64,000 nucleotides of DNA from the NCBI GenBank assembly GCA_002085155.1, contig NASX01000001.1, forward strand, positions 1 to 64,000, written 5' to 3'. This stretch comes from Sorangiineae bacterium NIC37A_2 (lineage in GTDB: Bacteria > Myxococcota_A > Polyangia > Polyangiales > Polyangiaceae). The notes beneath the pieces are model-generated. The model worked only from the letters and a program-made list of their open reading frames with translations, did not search any database and was not told the origin of the DNA. Shown here one piece after another: positions 1 through 7,625 of this stretch. Within the stretch, counting starts at the first letter, position 1, and each line of letters opens with the position of its first letter. A program made the translations under genes and the position numbers.

Positions 1-933
1 GCTGGAGGAGCGGTTGCCGCAGGTGGGGCACCGACTGCGAGTGGTGGCGCGCCCGTTGTGAGCGGCGGCGCACCGGGTGCTGGAGGTTTGGTATCGGCGG
101 GCGGCGCGCAGGCGGGAGGCGCACCCTCAGGAGGAGCGGCCGCGGGTGGCTCCCAGGCCGGTGGCGCACCGAGCGACGGCGGAACGAGCGCCGGTGGAAC
201 CGATGGCTCCGGCGGTGACGCAACGGGCGGAACCGACGGAAGCGGAGGTGAGCCCGGCGTCAATTCGCCCTGTCCCGAAACGGGCCCCTGCAAGATCTTG
301 CCGCTCGGAGACTCCATCACCGAAGGATGCTGCGGTTTGCAGCCGGGAGGGGGCTATCGCGTCGAGCTCTTCAAGCAAGCGGTGCTCGCCGGCAAGGAGA
401 TCACGTTCGTCGGGACCCAGACCAATGGCCCCAACATGGTCGAAGGGAAGGCGTTCCCCAAGAACCACCAGGGGCACGGCGGCTATAAGATCTCCGGGAA
501 CATGGGGATCGGAGGCGACATCACGAACAATGCGCTCAGCATGTTCCAGCCCCACATCGTGCTTTTGATGATCGGAACCAACGACGTCAACGAGGGTGGC
601 TCGAACGTCCCGGACGTCCTGAATCGGCTCGATGGTCTGCTCGACTCCATCACGAGCAAGGCTCCCGACACACTTCTGGTCGTGGCGTCCATCATCCCCA
701 TTGGGAACGGCAACAATCAGAAGGCCATCTCCTATAACGCAGGACTGAAGGAAGCCGTCGAAGAGCGCGCCGCCGCAGGCAAGAAGATCCTCTTCGTAGA
801 CAACTACAAGGTCATCGAGAGCCAGCCGAACTATTCGCAAACGGTCATGGCCGAGTCTCTGCACCCGAACGACGCTGGCTACAAGCTGCTCGGGCAATCC
901 TTCTACGACGCGATCGAGTCCTACCTGCGCTGA
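1..933 (+). CDS. SGNH/GDSL-type hydrolase with low-complexity linker (5' end outside window)
   Basis: The reading frame is open from base 1, so the GTG at 58 in the ORF track is only an internal codon and the true start lies upstream. The first 85 or so visible residues are a Gly/Ala/Ser/Pro linker, as in the other lipoproteins of this window, so a signal peptide and lipobox probably precede it. The rest is an SGNH hydrolase: GDSIT (block I nucleophile Ser), a GTND block III, and HPND carrying the catalytic Asp/His near the C terminus. Family members cleave ester bonds of lipids or acetylated polysaccharides; the substrate here is unknown. A second SGNH lipoprotein lies at about 26 kb. Confidence 0.85.
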   Translation, partial: AGGAVAAGGAPTASGGAPVVSGGAPGAGGLVSAGGAQAGGAPSGGAAAGGSQAGGAPSDGGTSAGGTDGSGGDATGGTDGSGGEPGVNSPCPETGPCKILPLGDSITEGCCGLQPGGGYRVELFKQAVLAGKEITFVGTQTNGPNMVEGKAFPKNHQGHGGYKISGNMGIGGDITNNALSMFQPHIVLLMIGTNDVNEGGSNVPDVLNRLDGLLDSITSKAPDTLLVVASIIPIGNGNNQKAISYNAGLKEAVEERAAAGKKILFVDNYKVIESQPNYSQTVMAESLHPNDAGYKLLGQSFYDAIESYLR

Positions 934-1114
934 ACCCGGCGCCACAGCGCTCGGGCGCGTGCCCACGGCGCGCGCTCGGCGCGGCCCTTGACGCAAGCGG
1001 TACCCTCCTGGCGTGCGCAGAGCGCCCCAGCGAGGCGAGTTGCGCTCCGAGGTCAGCGGCACTAAGGGGCGTTCGTCATCGTTGCTCGCCCTCGTGGGCG
1101 GGCCTCCCGCGGAG
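934..1114. other. Intergenic leader upstream of the cobalamin riboswitch
   Basis: No convincing gene is visible. The transcription start of the B12 operon should lie here; TTGACG at 988 is a possible -35 hexamer, but no good -10 follows at normal spacing. ORFs through this stretch (1013..1669 +, 127..1218 -) conflict with the riboswitch or the receptor gene and are rejected. Confidence 0.4.
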
Positions 1115-1295
1115 TCGCGCCGAACGGTCGGTGTGTTCTCCCCGGGAAACGAGGGAATCCGGTGTGAATCCGGAGCTGCCCCGCAGCGGTATTGGGAACG
1201 AAACTCACCCCGAAGCACTGAGCGAAGAGCTCGGGAAGCGGTGAGGAGTAGGAGACTCGGAAACGGGTCGAGCCCTGAGCCCGAAGACCTAACGA
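1115..1295 (+). promoter_or_regulatory. Cobalamin (AdoCbl-type) riboswitch
   Basis: The conserved core is readable in order: GGGAATCCGGTGTGAATCC, then GCTGCCCCGCAGCGGTA, then AAGCACTGAG (the GCCACTG-like element), then CTCGGGAAGCGGTGAGGAGT, then AGCCCTGAGCCCGAAGACC, which is the B12-box-like element that normally ends GGAGACC. It lies directly in front of a TonB-dependent receptor, a BtuFCD-like importer and metH, the classic regulon of this RNA. It should reduce expression when cobalamin is plentiful. The outer boundaries are estimates. Confidence 0.9.
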
Positions 1296-1323
1296 CGACG
1301 GCGAGATCCTTCAGGGTTTTCGT

Positions 1324-1356
1324 CTCTCCGAGTCCTCCGCGGGAGAGGTTCGGAGG
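1324..1356 (+). promoter_or_regulatory. Possible expression platform of the riboswitch: two competing stems
   Basis: CTCTCC (1324-1329) can pair with GGAGAG (1342-1347), and CCTCCG (1334-1339) can pair with CGGAGG (1351-1356). The two stems cross, so as simple hairpins they exclude each other. They sit between the aptamer and the receptor start codon, where a switch would be expected. There is no U-tract, so control would be at translation or by another mechanism. Function is inference. Confidence 0.35.
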
Positions 1357-1379
1357 CGGTCCAAAGAGACCCGTCTGTC

Positions 1380-3422
1380 ATGCCCTTCTCCTTCCTGTCC
1401 ATCCCTCCCGGGAGGCGCTCGCTCGTCCTCGGGTCGCTGCTCGGCCTCCTGTCGCCCGACCTCCGGGCGGCGGAGCCCTTCGTCGTGCCCGCTGCGGAGC
1501 AGGCCCTGAGCGAGAGCGAAGAGGAGCCCTCCGAGGCAGAAGAGGAGGTTCTCGTCTCGGGCCAAAGGCCGCCGCCGACCCGGGGAACAGACCCCAGCGT
1601 CGCCCACTTCACGATCCGACGCGCCTCTCTCGAGACGCCCGGCCTGCCCATCGGAGACGCGCTGCGTGACGCTCCTGGGATCCAGGTGAGCCAGCTGGGA
1701 GGACTCGGGAGTCCCACGACAGCTCGCCTCCGCGGCGCGACCGCGGCGCAGACTCCTGTCTACTTCGGACGGGTCAAGCTGAACGACGAGGTGGGAGGGG
1801 TGGCCGACCTCGGCTTAGTCCCGACTCACTTCGTCGAATCCATCCAGATCTACCGCTCGAGCGCGCCTCGGACCGCGGCCGAGTTCGGCATCGGAGGCGC
1901 GATCTTCCTCGTCCCTCGCAAGGCACCGGAAACCGGAAGGCTGCTTCGGATGGATCTCGGCAGCTTCGGGACCCGCGGTCTCTCCTTGTCGCGCGGCTAT
2001 TCGTCCGAAGAGCGCACGACTCAGGTATTTGTGAGCTTGGACGGAGCCAAGAACGACTACTCCTTCAAGGACACTCGGGGAACCCTGTTCACTCCCGACG
2101 ACGACCAAACGACCACGCTGAAGAATGCCGACAGCCGAGGTCTCGGAACCTGGATCCACCATCGGGAGCGATTCGGAAAAGTCGAAACCGAGTTCTTCTT
2201 CGGACATGCCAGCCGTGAGCAAGGGGCGGTGAAGTTAGCTTTGGTCCCGACGCGAGAGGCACGTGTCGCCTACGACCGAACGATGGCGCAAATTACGAGC
2301 ACCATCCGCGGCGATCGCTCTCGTTTTGAGTTGCTCTCCGCGGCCATCGTTTCTGAGACCGCCGTGAGCGATCCGCTGCGAGAGCTGAGCCCTTTTTCCG
2401 AGCGGCTCACGACTCCCGGAGAGCGCTTCGAACAAGCGATCCTCGCCGAACAGGACCTCTCCGAGGACATCACGCTCTTCGAACGCCTCAGCGCGAGCAT
2501 CGAGCGCTTCCGCCGCTTCGAACAGCGGGACGGCGCACCGACCGAGGTCCTCTCAGCGGAGCGACTCTCGACCCGCCTCGCCGCTGGTCTTCACTACCGT
2601 CCGACCTCGCTTTTGACCTTCTCGGTCCTCGGCGAGCTCCGTTGCGTCTCGACGACGCCGCTCTCGGCATGCGCTGAGCCCGTTCCCGGGGGGCGAGCCA
2701 GCGCCACCTTCAGTCGCGGCTCCTTCGATGCCTTCGCCTCGCTCGCCCGCGCGGTACGTGTACCGACGCTGAGCGAGCTCTACGGATTCAGTCCCATCAT
2801 GCGCGGCAATCCGCGACTCGAACCCGAGGAAGCGACGACAGGGGAGATCGGCGTGCGCTACGCGGGCCCGGTTCGCGGCGGGCTTCCGCTCTTCTGGATG
2901 GACGCGTCCGCGTTTATCCGAAGCTCGGAGAACCTCGTCTTGTTCCTACGCAGCACGCAGGGATACCTGACGCCCCAGAACCGCGCGTCCTCAAGAACCA
3001 TCGGGGCCGAGCTCGCTCTCGGCCTGAACCCTGGACCCTTTGCCTTCACAGCACAGGCGAGCTGGCTCGATCCCCGCGACACCAGCCCGAATCGGACGAC
3101 GAAGAACGATTTCCTCCCGTTCCTCTCGGCGGTGACCGCTTCGGCGACGGCCCATGTCCGCGTGCTGCATGTTCCCGAAAGCCAAGCGCGCATCGGTGCC
3201 CGCGCCTTCGTTCAATCCTCCCGCTTCTCAGATCCCGCTGGCCTCGGAGTGATCCCGGAACAAGGCAACGTCGACCTCGAAGCCGAGGCCGGCTTTGCTC
3301 ACGGAGAGCTCACTCTGCGAGCCAGCTTGCGCAACCTGTTCGACTCTGCCCGCTTCGACGTCGTGGGGTATCCGCTCCCCGGCAGGAGCCTCTTCTTCAG
3401 TTTGGAGACCCGATTCAAATGA
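1380..3422 (+). CDS. btuB: TonB-dependent outer membrane receptor, probably for cobalamin (BtuB-like)
   Basis: The 680-residue protein has a signal peptide ending near residue 31, a TonB-box-like EVLVSG around residue 58, a plug domain at about 80-190 with PGIQVSQLGG and LRGA elements, and a long beta-barrel ending in a C-terminal strand with Phe (ETRFK). It would bring its ligand across the outer membrane using TonB energy. The ligand call comes mainly from context: a cobalamin riboswitch upstream and BtuFCD-like genes downstream. E. coli BtuB is somewhat shorter (about 600 residues). The stop overlaps the start of the next lipoprotein gene by 4 bases, implying translational coupling. A different corrinoid as substrate remains possible. 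Confidence 0.85.
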   Translation: MPFSFLSIPPGRRSLVLGSLLGLLSPDLRAAEPFVVPAAEQALSESEEEPSEAEEEVLVSGQRPPPTRGTDPSVAHFTIRRASLETPGLPIGDALRDAPGIQVSQLGGLGSPTTARLRGATAAQTPVYFGRVKLNDEVGGVADLGLVPTHFVESIQIYRSSAPRTAAEFGIGGAIFLVPRKAPETGRLLRMDLGSFGTRGLSLSRGYSSEERTTQVFVSLDGAKNDYSFKDTRGTLFTPDDDQTTTLKNADSRGLGTWIHHRERFGKVETEFFFGHASREQGAVKLALVPTREARVAYDRTMAQITSTIRGDRSRFELLSAAIVSETAVSDPLRELSPFSERLTTPGERFEQAILAEQDLSEDITLFERLSASIERFRRFEQRDGAPTEVLSAERLSTRLAAGLHYRPTSLLTFSVLGELRCVSTTPLSACAEPVPGGRASATFSRGSFDAFASLARAVRVPTLSELYGFSPIMRGNPRLEPEEATTGEIGVRYAGPVRGGLPLFWMDASAFIRSSENLVLFLRSTQGYLTPQNRASSRTIGAELALGLNPGPFAFTAQASWLDPRDTSPNRTTKNDFLPFLSAVTASATAHVRVLHVPESQARIGARAFVQSSRFSDPAGLGVIPEQGNVDLEAEAGFAHGELTLRASLRNLFDSARFDVVGYPLPGRSLFFSLETRFK

Positions 3423-4771
3423 AAACTATACATTTTAGCACGATCCTCTTCAGTTTCACGTTTGCCCTCGGAGGATCCCTCCTCAGCCTCGCCTGCCAAG
3501 GCGACACCACGGACGAAACGGGCCAAGCAGGCGCTCAGGGGCTCGGCGGCGCCGATCGGGGCTCCGGCGGCAGTGCGGGCGAAAGTGGCTCAGGGGGAAG
3601 CGCGGGCGAGGCGGGCGATCCCGAACCTGCCGAAGGCTGCCCCTCAGGCGTCGCTCTGTTGATGAGCGACTTCCTCTCCACGGAGATCGCTCTGCTCGAT
3701 CTCTCGGGCAGAGTGCAAAATCCCTCCTTCCTGTCGACAGGTTCGACGGCCACGGACGGGCTCGCCTTCCCCTTGAGCGGCGACGTCTTCGTCCCCCTCG
3801 GCCTTGCAGGCGAGCTCGTCGTGCTCGATCGCCACGGAACGAACGTCGTGAGCTTCGTGAATCCGGAGACAGGCAAGGTCCGCGCACAGCTGCCCGTCGG
3901 CATGGGTTTCGAGTCGAATCCTTACGACTACCTCCAGCTCAGCAAAGACGAGGGCGTGCTGCTCCGTTTCGCTCAGAACCCGAACCCGGGCAGCCTGGAT
4001 TTCGACGAAGGAGGAGATCTCCTCTTTATCGACAGCAAACAGGCCAAGATCACGTCGAACGTCGTCTTTGAAAGCTACGAGGGCCTCCCCCCAGGTCCCT
4101 CTCACGTCACCCTTCTTGGTGACGATTTGTTCGTGACGCTGGAGCGCTTGTCCGCGGATTATACGAAGACCGGAGAGGCCATGATCGTGCCGGTGCCTCT
4201 TGCGACGCGGACGATCGGAGAACCGATCGCGCTTGCGGGTCTCAAGTCCTGTGGTGCGCTCGTTCCGGTACCCGGTCGTGACGAGGTCGCCACCGCCTGC
4301 ACCGGACGCATCGATACGACGGGGGAAGCCGAAGACCTGAGCCAGAGCGCTCTCGTCTTCTTCGACGCGGGCTCGCGGCCCCTCCGAGAGCTCCGCCGCA
4401 TCCCCGCGAGCGCCATCGCCGGCGAACCTCTTCAAGCTCAGATCGCCTTTGCGAGCGAGAAGGTCGCGCTCGTGAAAACCCTCACGGCCTACGGCGGCGA
4501 CAAGCACAATCGGCTCCTTGCGGTGGATCTCGAGACCGAAGAGACGACCGAGCTTCTCGAAGCTCTCCCGGACAGCATGGGTCGGGGACGAGGCGTGAGC
4601 TTTGGCACAATCCATTGTGCGCCCGGCTGCGCAGACGTCTGTCTCATGCCAGACGGGAGCCGAGGTGAGGTCGCGAGGATCAAGGTGCAGAGCGGACGAG
4701 CTCGCCTCCAGAGCCCCACGCTCCTCGAAGACACAGCCGGCTTGCCCCCCGCGAACCTCGGCAGCTACTAA
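3419..4771 (+). CDS. Beta-propeller-like lipoprotein in the B12 uptake operon (candidate surface B12-binding partner)
   Basis: This 450-residue protein has a lipobox ending at Cys26 (LSLAC) and a Gly/Ser-rich linker to about residue 70. The rest has repeated strand patterns such as GELVVLDRHGTNVVSFV and GDDLFVTLERL, typical of a six- or seven-bladed propeller. It starts inside the receptor stop codon (ATGA overlap) and ends 24 bases before the BtuF-like gene, so it belongs to the same transcript. In Bacteroides, the propeller lipoprotein BtuG sits on the BtuB receptor and captures cobalamin. Position, lipidation and fold suggest an analogous role, but I cannot show homology from sequence alone. 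Cysteines near the C terminus could form a disulfide. Confidence 0.75.
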   Translation: MKTIHFSTILFSFTFALGGSLLSLACQGDTTDETGQAGAQGLGGADRGSGGSAGESGSGGSAGEAGDPEPAEGCPSGVALLMSDFLSTEIALLDLSGRVQNPSFLSTGSTATDGLAFPLSGDVFVPLGLAGELVVLDRHGTNVVSFVNPETGKVRAQLPVGMGFESNPYDYLQLSKDEGVLLRFAQNPNPGSLDFDEGGDLLFIDSKQAKITSNVVFESYEGLPPGPSHVTLLGDDLFVTLERLSADYTKTGEAMIVPVPLATRTIGEPIALAGLKSCGALVPVPGRDEVATACTGRIDTTGEAEDLSQSALVFFDAGSRPLRELRRIPASAIAGEPLQAQIAFASEKVALVKTLTAYGGDKHNRLLAVDLETEETTELLEALPDSMGRGRGVSFGTIHCAPGCADVCLMPDGSRGEVARIKVQSGRARLQSPTLLEDTAGLPPANLGSY

Positions 4772-4795
4772 TCACTAGGGGACTCACCGCTCACT

Positions 4796-5701
4796 ATGAA
4801 ACAAGAGCTCTTCGCCTTCGGCGTTTGCCTTCTGTCGGCTGTCTGGGCGAAGAGCATCGGCCTGAGCGGTTCTCCCGTTTCCGCAATTCATTCCGGCGAC
4901 CTCGCTACCCGTGAGCTCAGGCTGCCCGAAAGGGCCCCCGAGCGCGTCGTGACCGCCGCGCTCTACCCAGAAGAGCTCTTGCTCGATTTGCTCGAACCCG
5001 AGCGCTGGGTCGGGATCTCCCGCATTGTGGACTGGCCCGGTTCCTCGGCCGTTTCCTCGCGCTTTCCGAAGAACAGTCGACGGGTGAGCGGATCTCCTGA
5101 AGCGATCCTGAGCCTGAATCCGGACCTGGTGATCGTCTCCGATTACACCCTCGCCGCGACCGAGGTACTCCTCAGGAGCGCTGGGGTGCCGGTCTGGCGC
5201 GTGCCCACACCTCGAACTCTCTCTGAGCTCTTCGAGCAGTGGCGACGGCTCGGCGACCTCGTGCATCGAAGCCCCCGAGCCACCGAGCTCGTGAACGCCG
5301 CTCAAGCGCGCCTCGAAAAGCTTCGAGGCGCGCTGCCCCCTCTCGGGGCCCTCTTCATCCAGGGCCGTTATGCCTACGCGAGCGGCGCGCTCCAGGTCGA
5401 TTGCCCGACCCAGGCAGGACTCCAGAACCTCCTGTCCGACGACGGGCGCGGTCCGACTCCCCTGCTCTCGGAAGAGGAACTCGCTGTCCTCACGCCCGCT
5501 CTCGTATTCCTCGGAGCCCCCGTGGAAACAGCGCGAAAACTCGAACCGAACGAGCCCCTTCCCGAGCTGCCCCCGGGGGCTTTTCTCGGAAAGAAGCCGC
5601 GGGTGTTCCTGATCCCGTCGAGCCTCATGGGCTCCATGAGCCAGCTCGCCCTCGATGCCTGTGAGCTTTACGTGAGCTTGGTGCAAGAGGAGGAGTCATG
5701 A
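4796..5701 (+). CDS. btuF: Periplasmic corrinoid-binding protein of an ABC importer (BtuF-like)
   Basis: This 301-residue protein has an N-terminal hydrophobic segment fitting a signal peptide, then a TroA/Peripla_BP_2-type binding-protein fold: ERVVTAALYPEELLLDLL, the linker-helix start PEAILSLNPDLVIVSD, and WRVPTPRTLSELFEQW. These patterns are shared by BtuF and siderophore binding proteins. It should hand the vitamin to the BtuC-like permease, whose start codon overlaps this stop by 4 bases. Cobalamin rather than iron-siderophore specificity is inferred from the riboswitch and from metH downstream. Confidence 0.85.
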   Translation: MKQELFAFGVCLLSAVWAKSIGLSGSPVSAIHSGDLATRELRLPERAPERVVTAALYPEELLLDLLEPERWVGISRIVDWPGSSAVSSRFPKNSRRVSGSPEAILSLNPDLVIVSDYTLAATEVLLRSAGVPVWRVPTPRTLSELFEQWRRLGDLVHRSPRATELVNAAQARLEKLRGALPPLGALFIQGRYAYASGALQVDCPTQAGLQNLLSDDGRGPTPLLSEEELAVLTPALVFLGAPVETARKLEPNEPLPELPPGAFLGKKPRVFLIPSSLMGSMSQLALDACELYVSLVQEEES

Positions 5702-6696
5702 TGCCTGCCGGGCGTCTTCTCTCTTGGCTCGCTGGGCTCAGTACCCTCGTGCTCCTCGCCGCGCTCGTGGGGCCTGTGCTTGGTCCCGTGGAGACGGTCC
5801 GCGAGCTCCTCATGGGATCTCCCAATTCTCTCGTGCGTTCAATCGTCGTCGACATGCGCCTGCCGCGCGCTCTTGTCGCGGCGCTGATCGGCGGCGCCCT
5901 CGGAGCTTCTGGCGCCGCGCTCCAGGGCCTCTTCCGCAACCCCCTCGCCGATCCCGCCATCCTCGGCGTCTCCCCGACGGCTGCCTTCTTCTGTCAGCTT
6001 GTGCTGTTCCTGTTCGGCGCGGCGAGCGCCCTCTTCACGCTCCCACTCGCGGCCTGTTTCGGCGCGTTGCTCTCGACCGCGCTCTTGACCTTCCTGCTCC
6101 GGCCGAGATCCTTCTCCAACCGGGACCTCTTGCTCCTCGCCGGTATCGCTCTCGGACAGGTCATGGGGGCGGCGAGCGCTCTCTTGCTCTCCCTCTCCGT
6201 CTCCGATCACTCCCGCGCTCAGCGTTTGCTCCTCTGGATCCTGGGCAATCTCGACGGAAAAACCTGGGCGCAGGTCGCGCTGGGCCTTTTGCCTGTCACA
6301 GTCGGAGTCGTCAGCTTGCTGCGCACAGGTCCCGCTCTCGACGCGCTCACTTTCGGCTCCGCTACCGCCACCTCCCTCGGAGTCGATATTCGACGCACCG
6401 AACGCGCTGTCGCCCTCTGGGCTTCCGTCTTGAGCGGGCTCACCGTAGCTCTCGGAGGCATCATCGGCTTCGTCGGCTTGCTCGCTCCCCATTTCGTCCG
6501 CAGCTTCGGCAGCTCCCGGCACCAGCGCGTGATCGCCGAGAGCGCCCTTTGTGGTGCGTGTTTGCTCGTCGGCGCTGACGCTCTCGCACGCTGTGTCCTC
6601 GCCCCGGTCGAGTTGCCCGTCGGGGTCATCACCGGCACGCTGGGCGCACCCGTGTTCGCCTTCCTCCTTTGGCGCCGGTTCCGGGGGGCCTCGTGA
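5698..6696 (+). CDS. btuC: FecCD-family ABC permease (BtuC-like)
   Basis: The protein has 332 residues and about ten hydrophobic segments, the usual size and topology of BtuC/FecCD permeases. Family marks include RLPRALVAALIGGALGASG near residue 55, the NPLADPAILGVSP segment, and GGIIGFVGLLAPHFVR near residue 250, which contacts the ATPase. It forms the inner-membrane channel for the corrinoid. It overlaps the binding-protein gene upstream and the ATPase gene downstream by 4 bases each, so the three subunits are likely translated in a coupled way. Confidence 0.9.
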   Translation: MMPAGRLLSWLAGLSTLVLLAALVGPVLGPVETVRELLMGSPNSLVRSIVVDMRLPRALVAALIGGALGASGAALQGLFRNPLADPAILGVSPTAAFFCQLVLFLFGAASALFTLPLAACFGALLSTALLTFLLRPRSFSNRDLLLLAGIALGQVMGAASALLLSLSVSDHSRAQRLLLWILGNLDGKTWAQVALGLLPVTVGVVSLLRTGPALDALTFGSATATSLGVDIRRTERAVALWASVLSGLTVALGGIIGFVGLLAPHFVRSFGSSRHQRVIAESALCGACLLVGADALARCVLAPVELPVGVITGTLGAPVFAFLLWRRFRGAS

Positions 6697-7466
6697 CAGA
6701 GATCACTCAGCGCTCCACAGAGAGCCCCCTCCTGGAGCTCGACGTCGAAAGTGTCGAGCGAGGGGGCCGCAGCGTGCTCTCCGACGTCCGCTTCGCGCTC
6801 CAGCCGGGCGAGCTCCTGTTCGTGGTCGGACCCAACGGTTCCGGCAAGTCGACGCTCATCGACGTCTGTCTCGATCTGGTGCCCGCTCCTCGCGCGAAGG
6901 TGCGCTATTCGGGCCTGCTCTTCTCCAGCCTCCCCTACCGCGAGCGCCCTCGCCTCGCGTCCCTCGTCGGTCGTGAAGAAAACGACGCCCTCGGCTTCAC
7001 CGTCGACGAGGCGCTCGCTCTTGCTTCCGCGCAGAAGCAAGATGGTCCGGGACGCGCAGTGGCCCGCAGTCTCCCCTGGCTCACCGAAGAGCTCCGCTCA
7101 CGCAGACTGGCCCATCTTTCTCAGGGCGAACGCCAGCGCGTCCATCTTCTGCGCGGCTTCCTCCAGGACGCGAGCGTACTGTTCTGGGACGAAGCCACGG
7201 CGCACCTCGATCTCTCCCACCGGGAGGAGGCCCTCAGCGCGCTCCGCGCCTTCACCGCGAGCGGACGGGCGGCCCTCGTCGTCGTCCATGAGCTGGAGCT
7301 CGCCCTCCGCTACGCGACCCGGCTGCTCGTACTTCACCACGGGAAAATGGTCGCCCTCGGGACACCGGAGCAATGCCTGTCCCAGGGGCTCCTCCGAGAG
7401 GTGTTCGGATTGAACGCCGCGGTGGCCCCGAGCGGTGCATCACTCACGCTCAGTTGGCTTCCTTGA
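6693..7466 (+). CDS. btuD: ABC transporter ATP-binding protein (BtuD-like)
   Basis: I prefer the GTG at 6693 because it overlaps the permease stop (GTGA); the track's TTG at 6669 would add eight residues. The 257-residue protein has Walker A GPNGSGKST (Lys52), signature LSQGERQRV, Walker B VLFWDEATAHLD and the switch histidine in VVVHELE. Length and order match single-domain importer ATPases such as BtuD and FecE. It powers import through the BtuC-like permease and ends the transport part of the operon; metH follows after 159 bases. Confidence 0.9.
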   Translation: MTEITQRSTESPLLELDVESVERGGRSVLSDVRFALQPGELLFVVGPNGSGKSTLIDVCLDLVPAPRAKVRYSGLLFSSLPYRERPRLASLVGREENDALGFTVDEALALASAQKQDGPGRAVARSLPWLTEELRSRRLAHLSQGERQRVHLLRGFLQDASVLFWDEATAHLDLSHREEALSALRAFTASGRAALVVVHELELALRYATRLLVLHHGKMVALGTPEQCLSQGLLREVFGLNAAVAPSGASLTLSWLP

Positions 7467-7625
7467 CGCGTCGGCCCCGGGGCGCTCGTCTGGTGACAGC
7501 AGAACCCGGCGACCCGCGCCCAGGCGGCAAAAATTGCTTGAATCAGAGACCTCGAGCCGGCAGGCCCCTCCGGCGGCCATGTTTTGGTTGTCAGACAGGA
7601 AGAAAAGAGCCAGCTTCCGAGCCCC

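Noticed and set aside
127-1218. 363-codon minus-strand ORF over the SGNH gene and riboswitch
   Set aside because: It would run antisense through both an SGNH hydrolase and a structured riboswitch, and shows no domain.
7467-7625. A second riboswitch (cobalamin, SAM or SAH) in front of metH
   Set aside because: The 159 bases lack the conserved cores of these RNAs and are too short for a second cobalamin aptamer.
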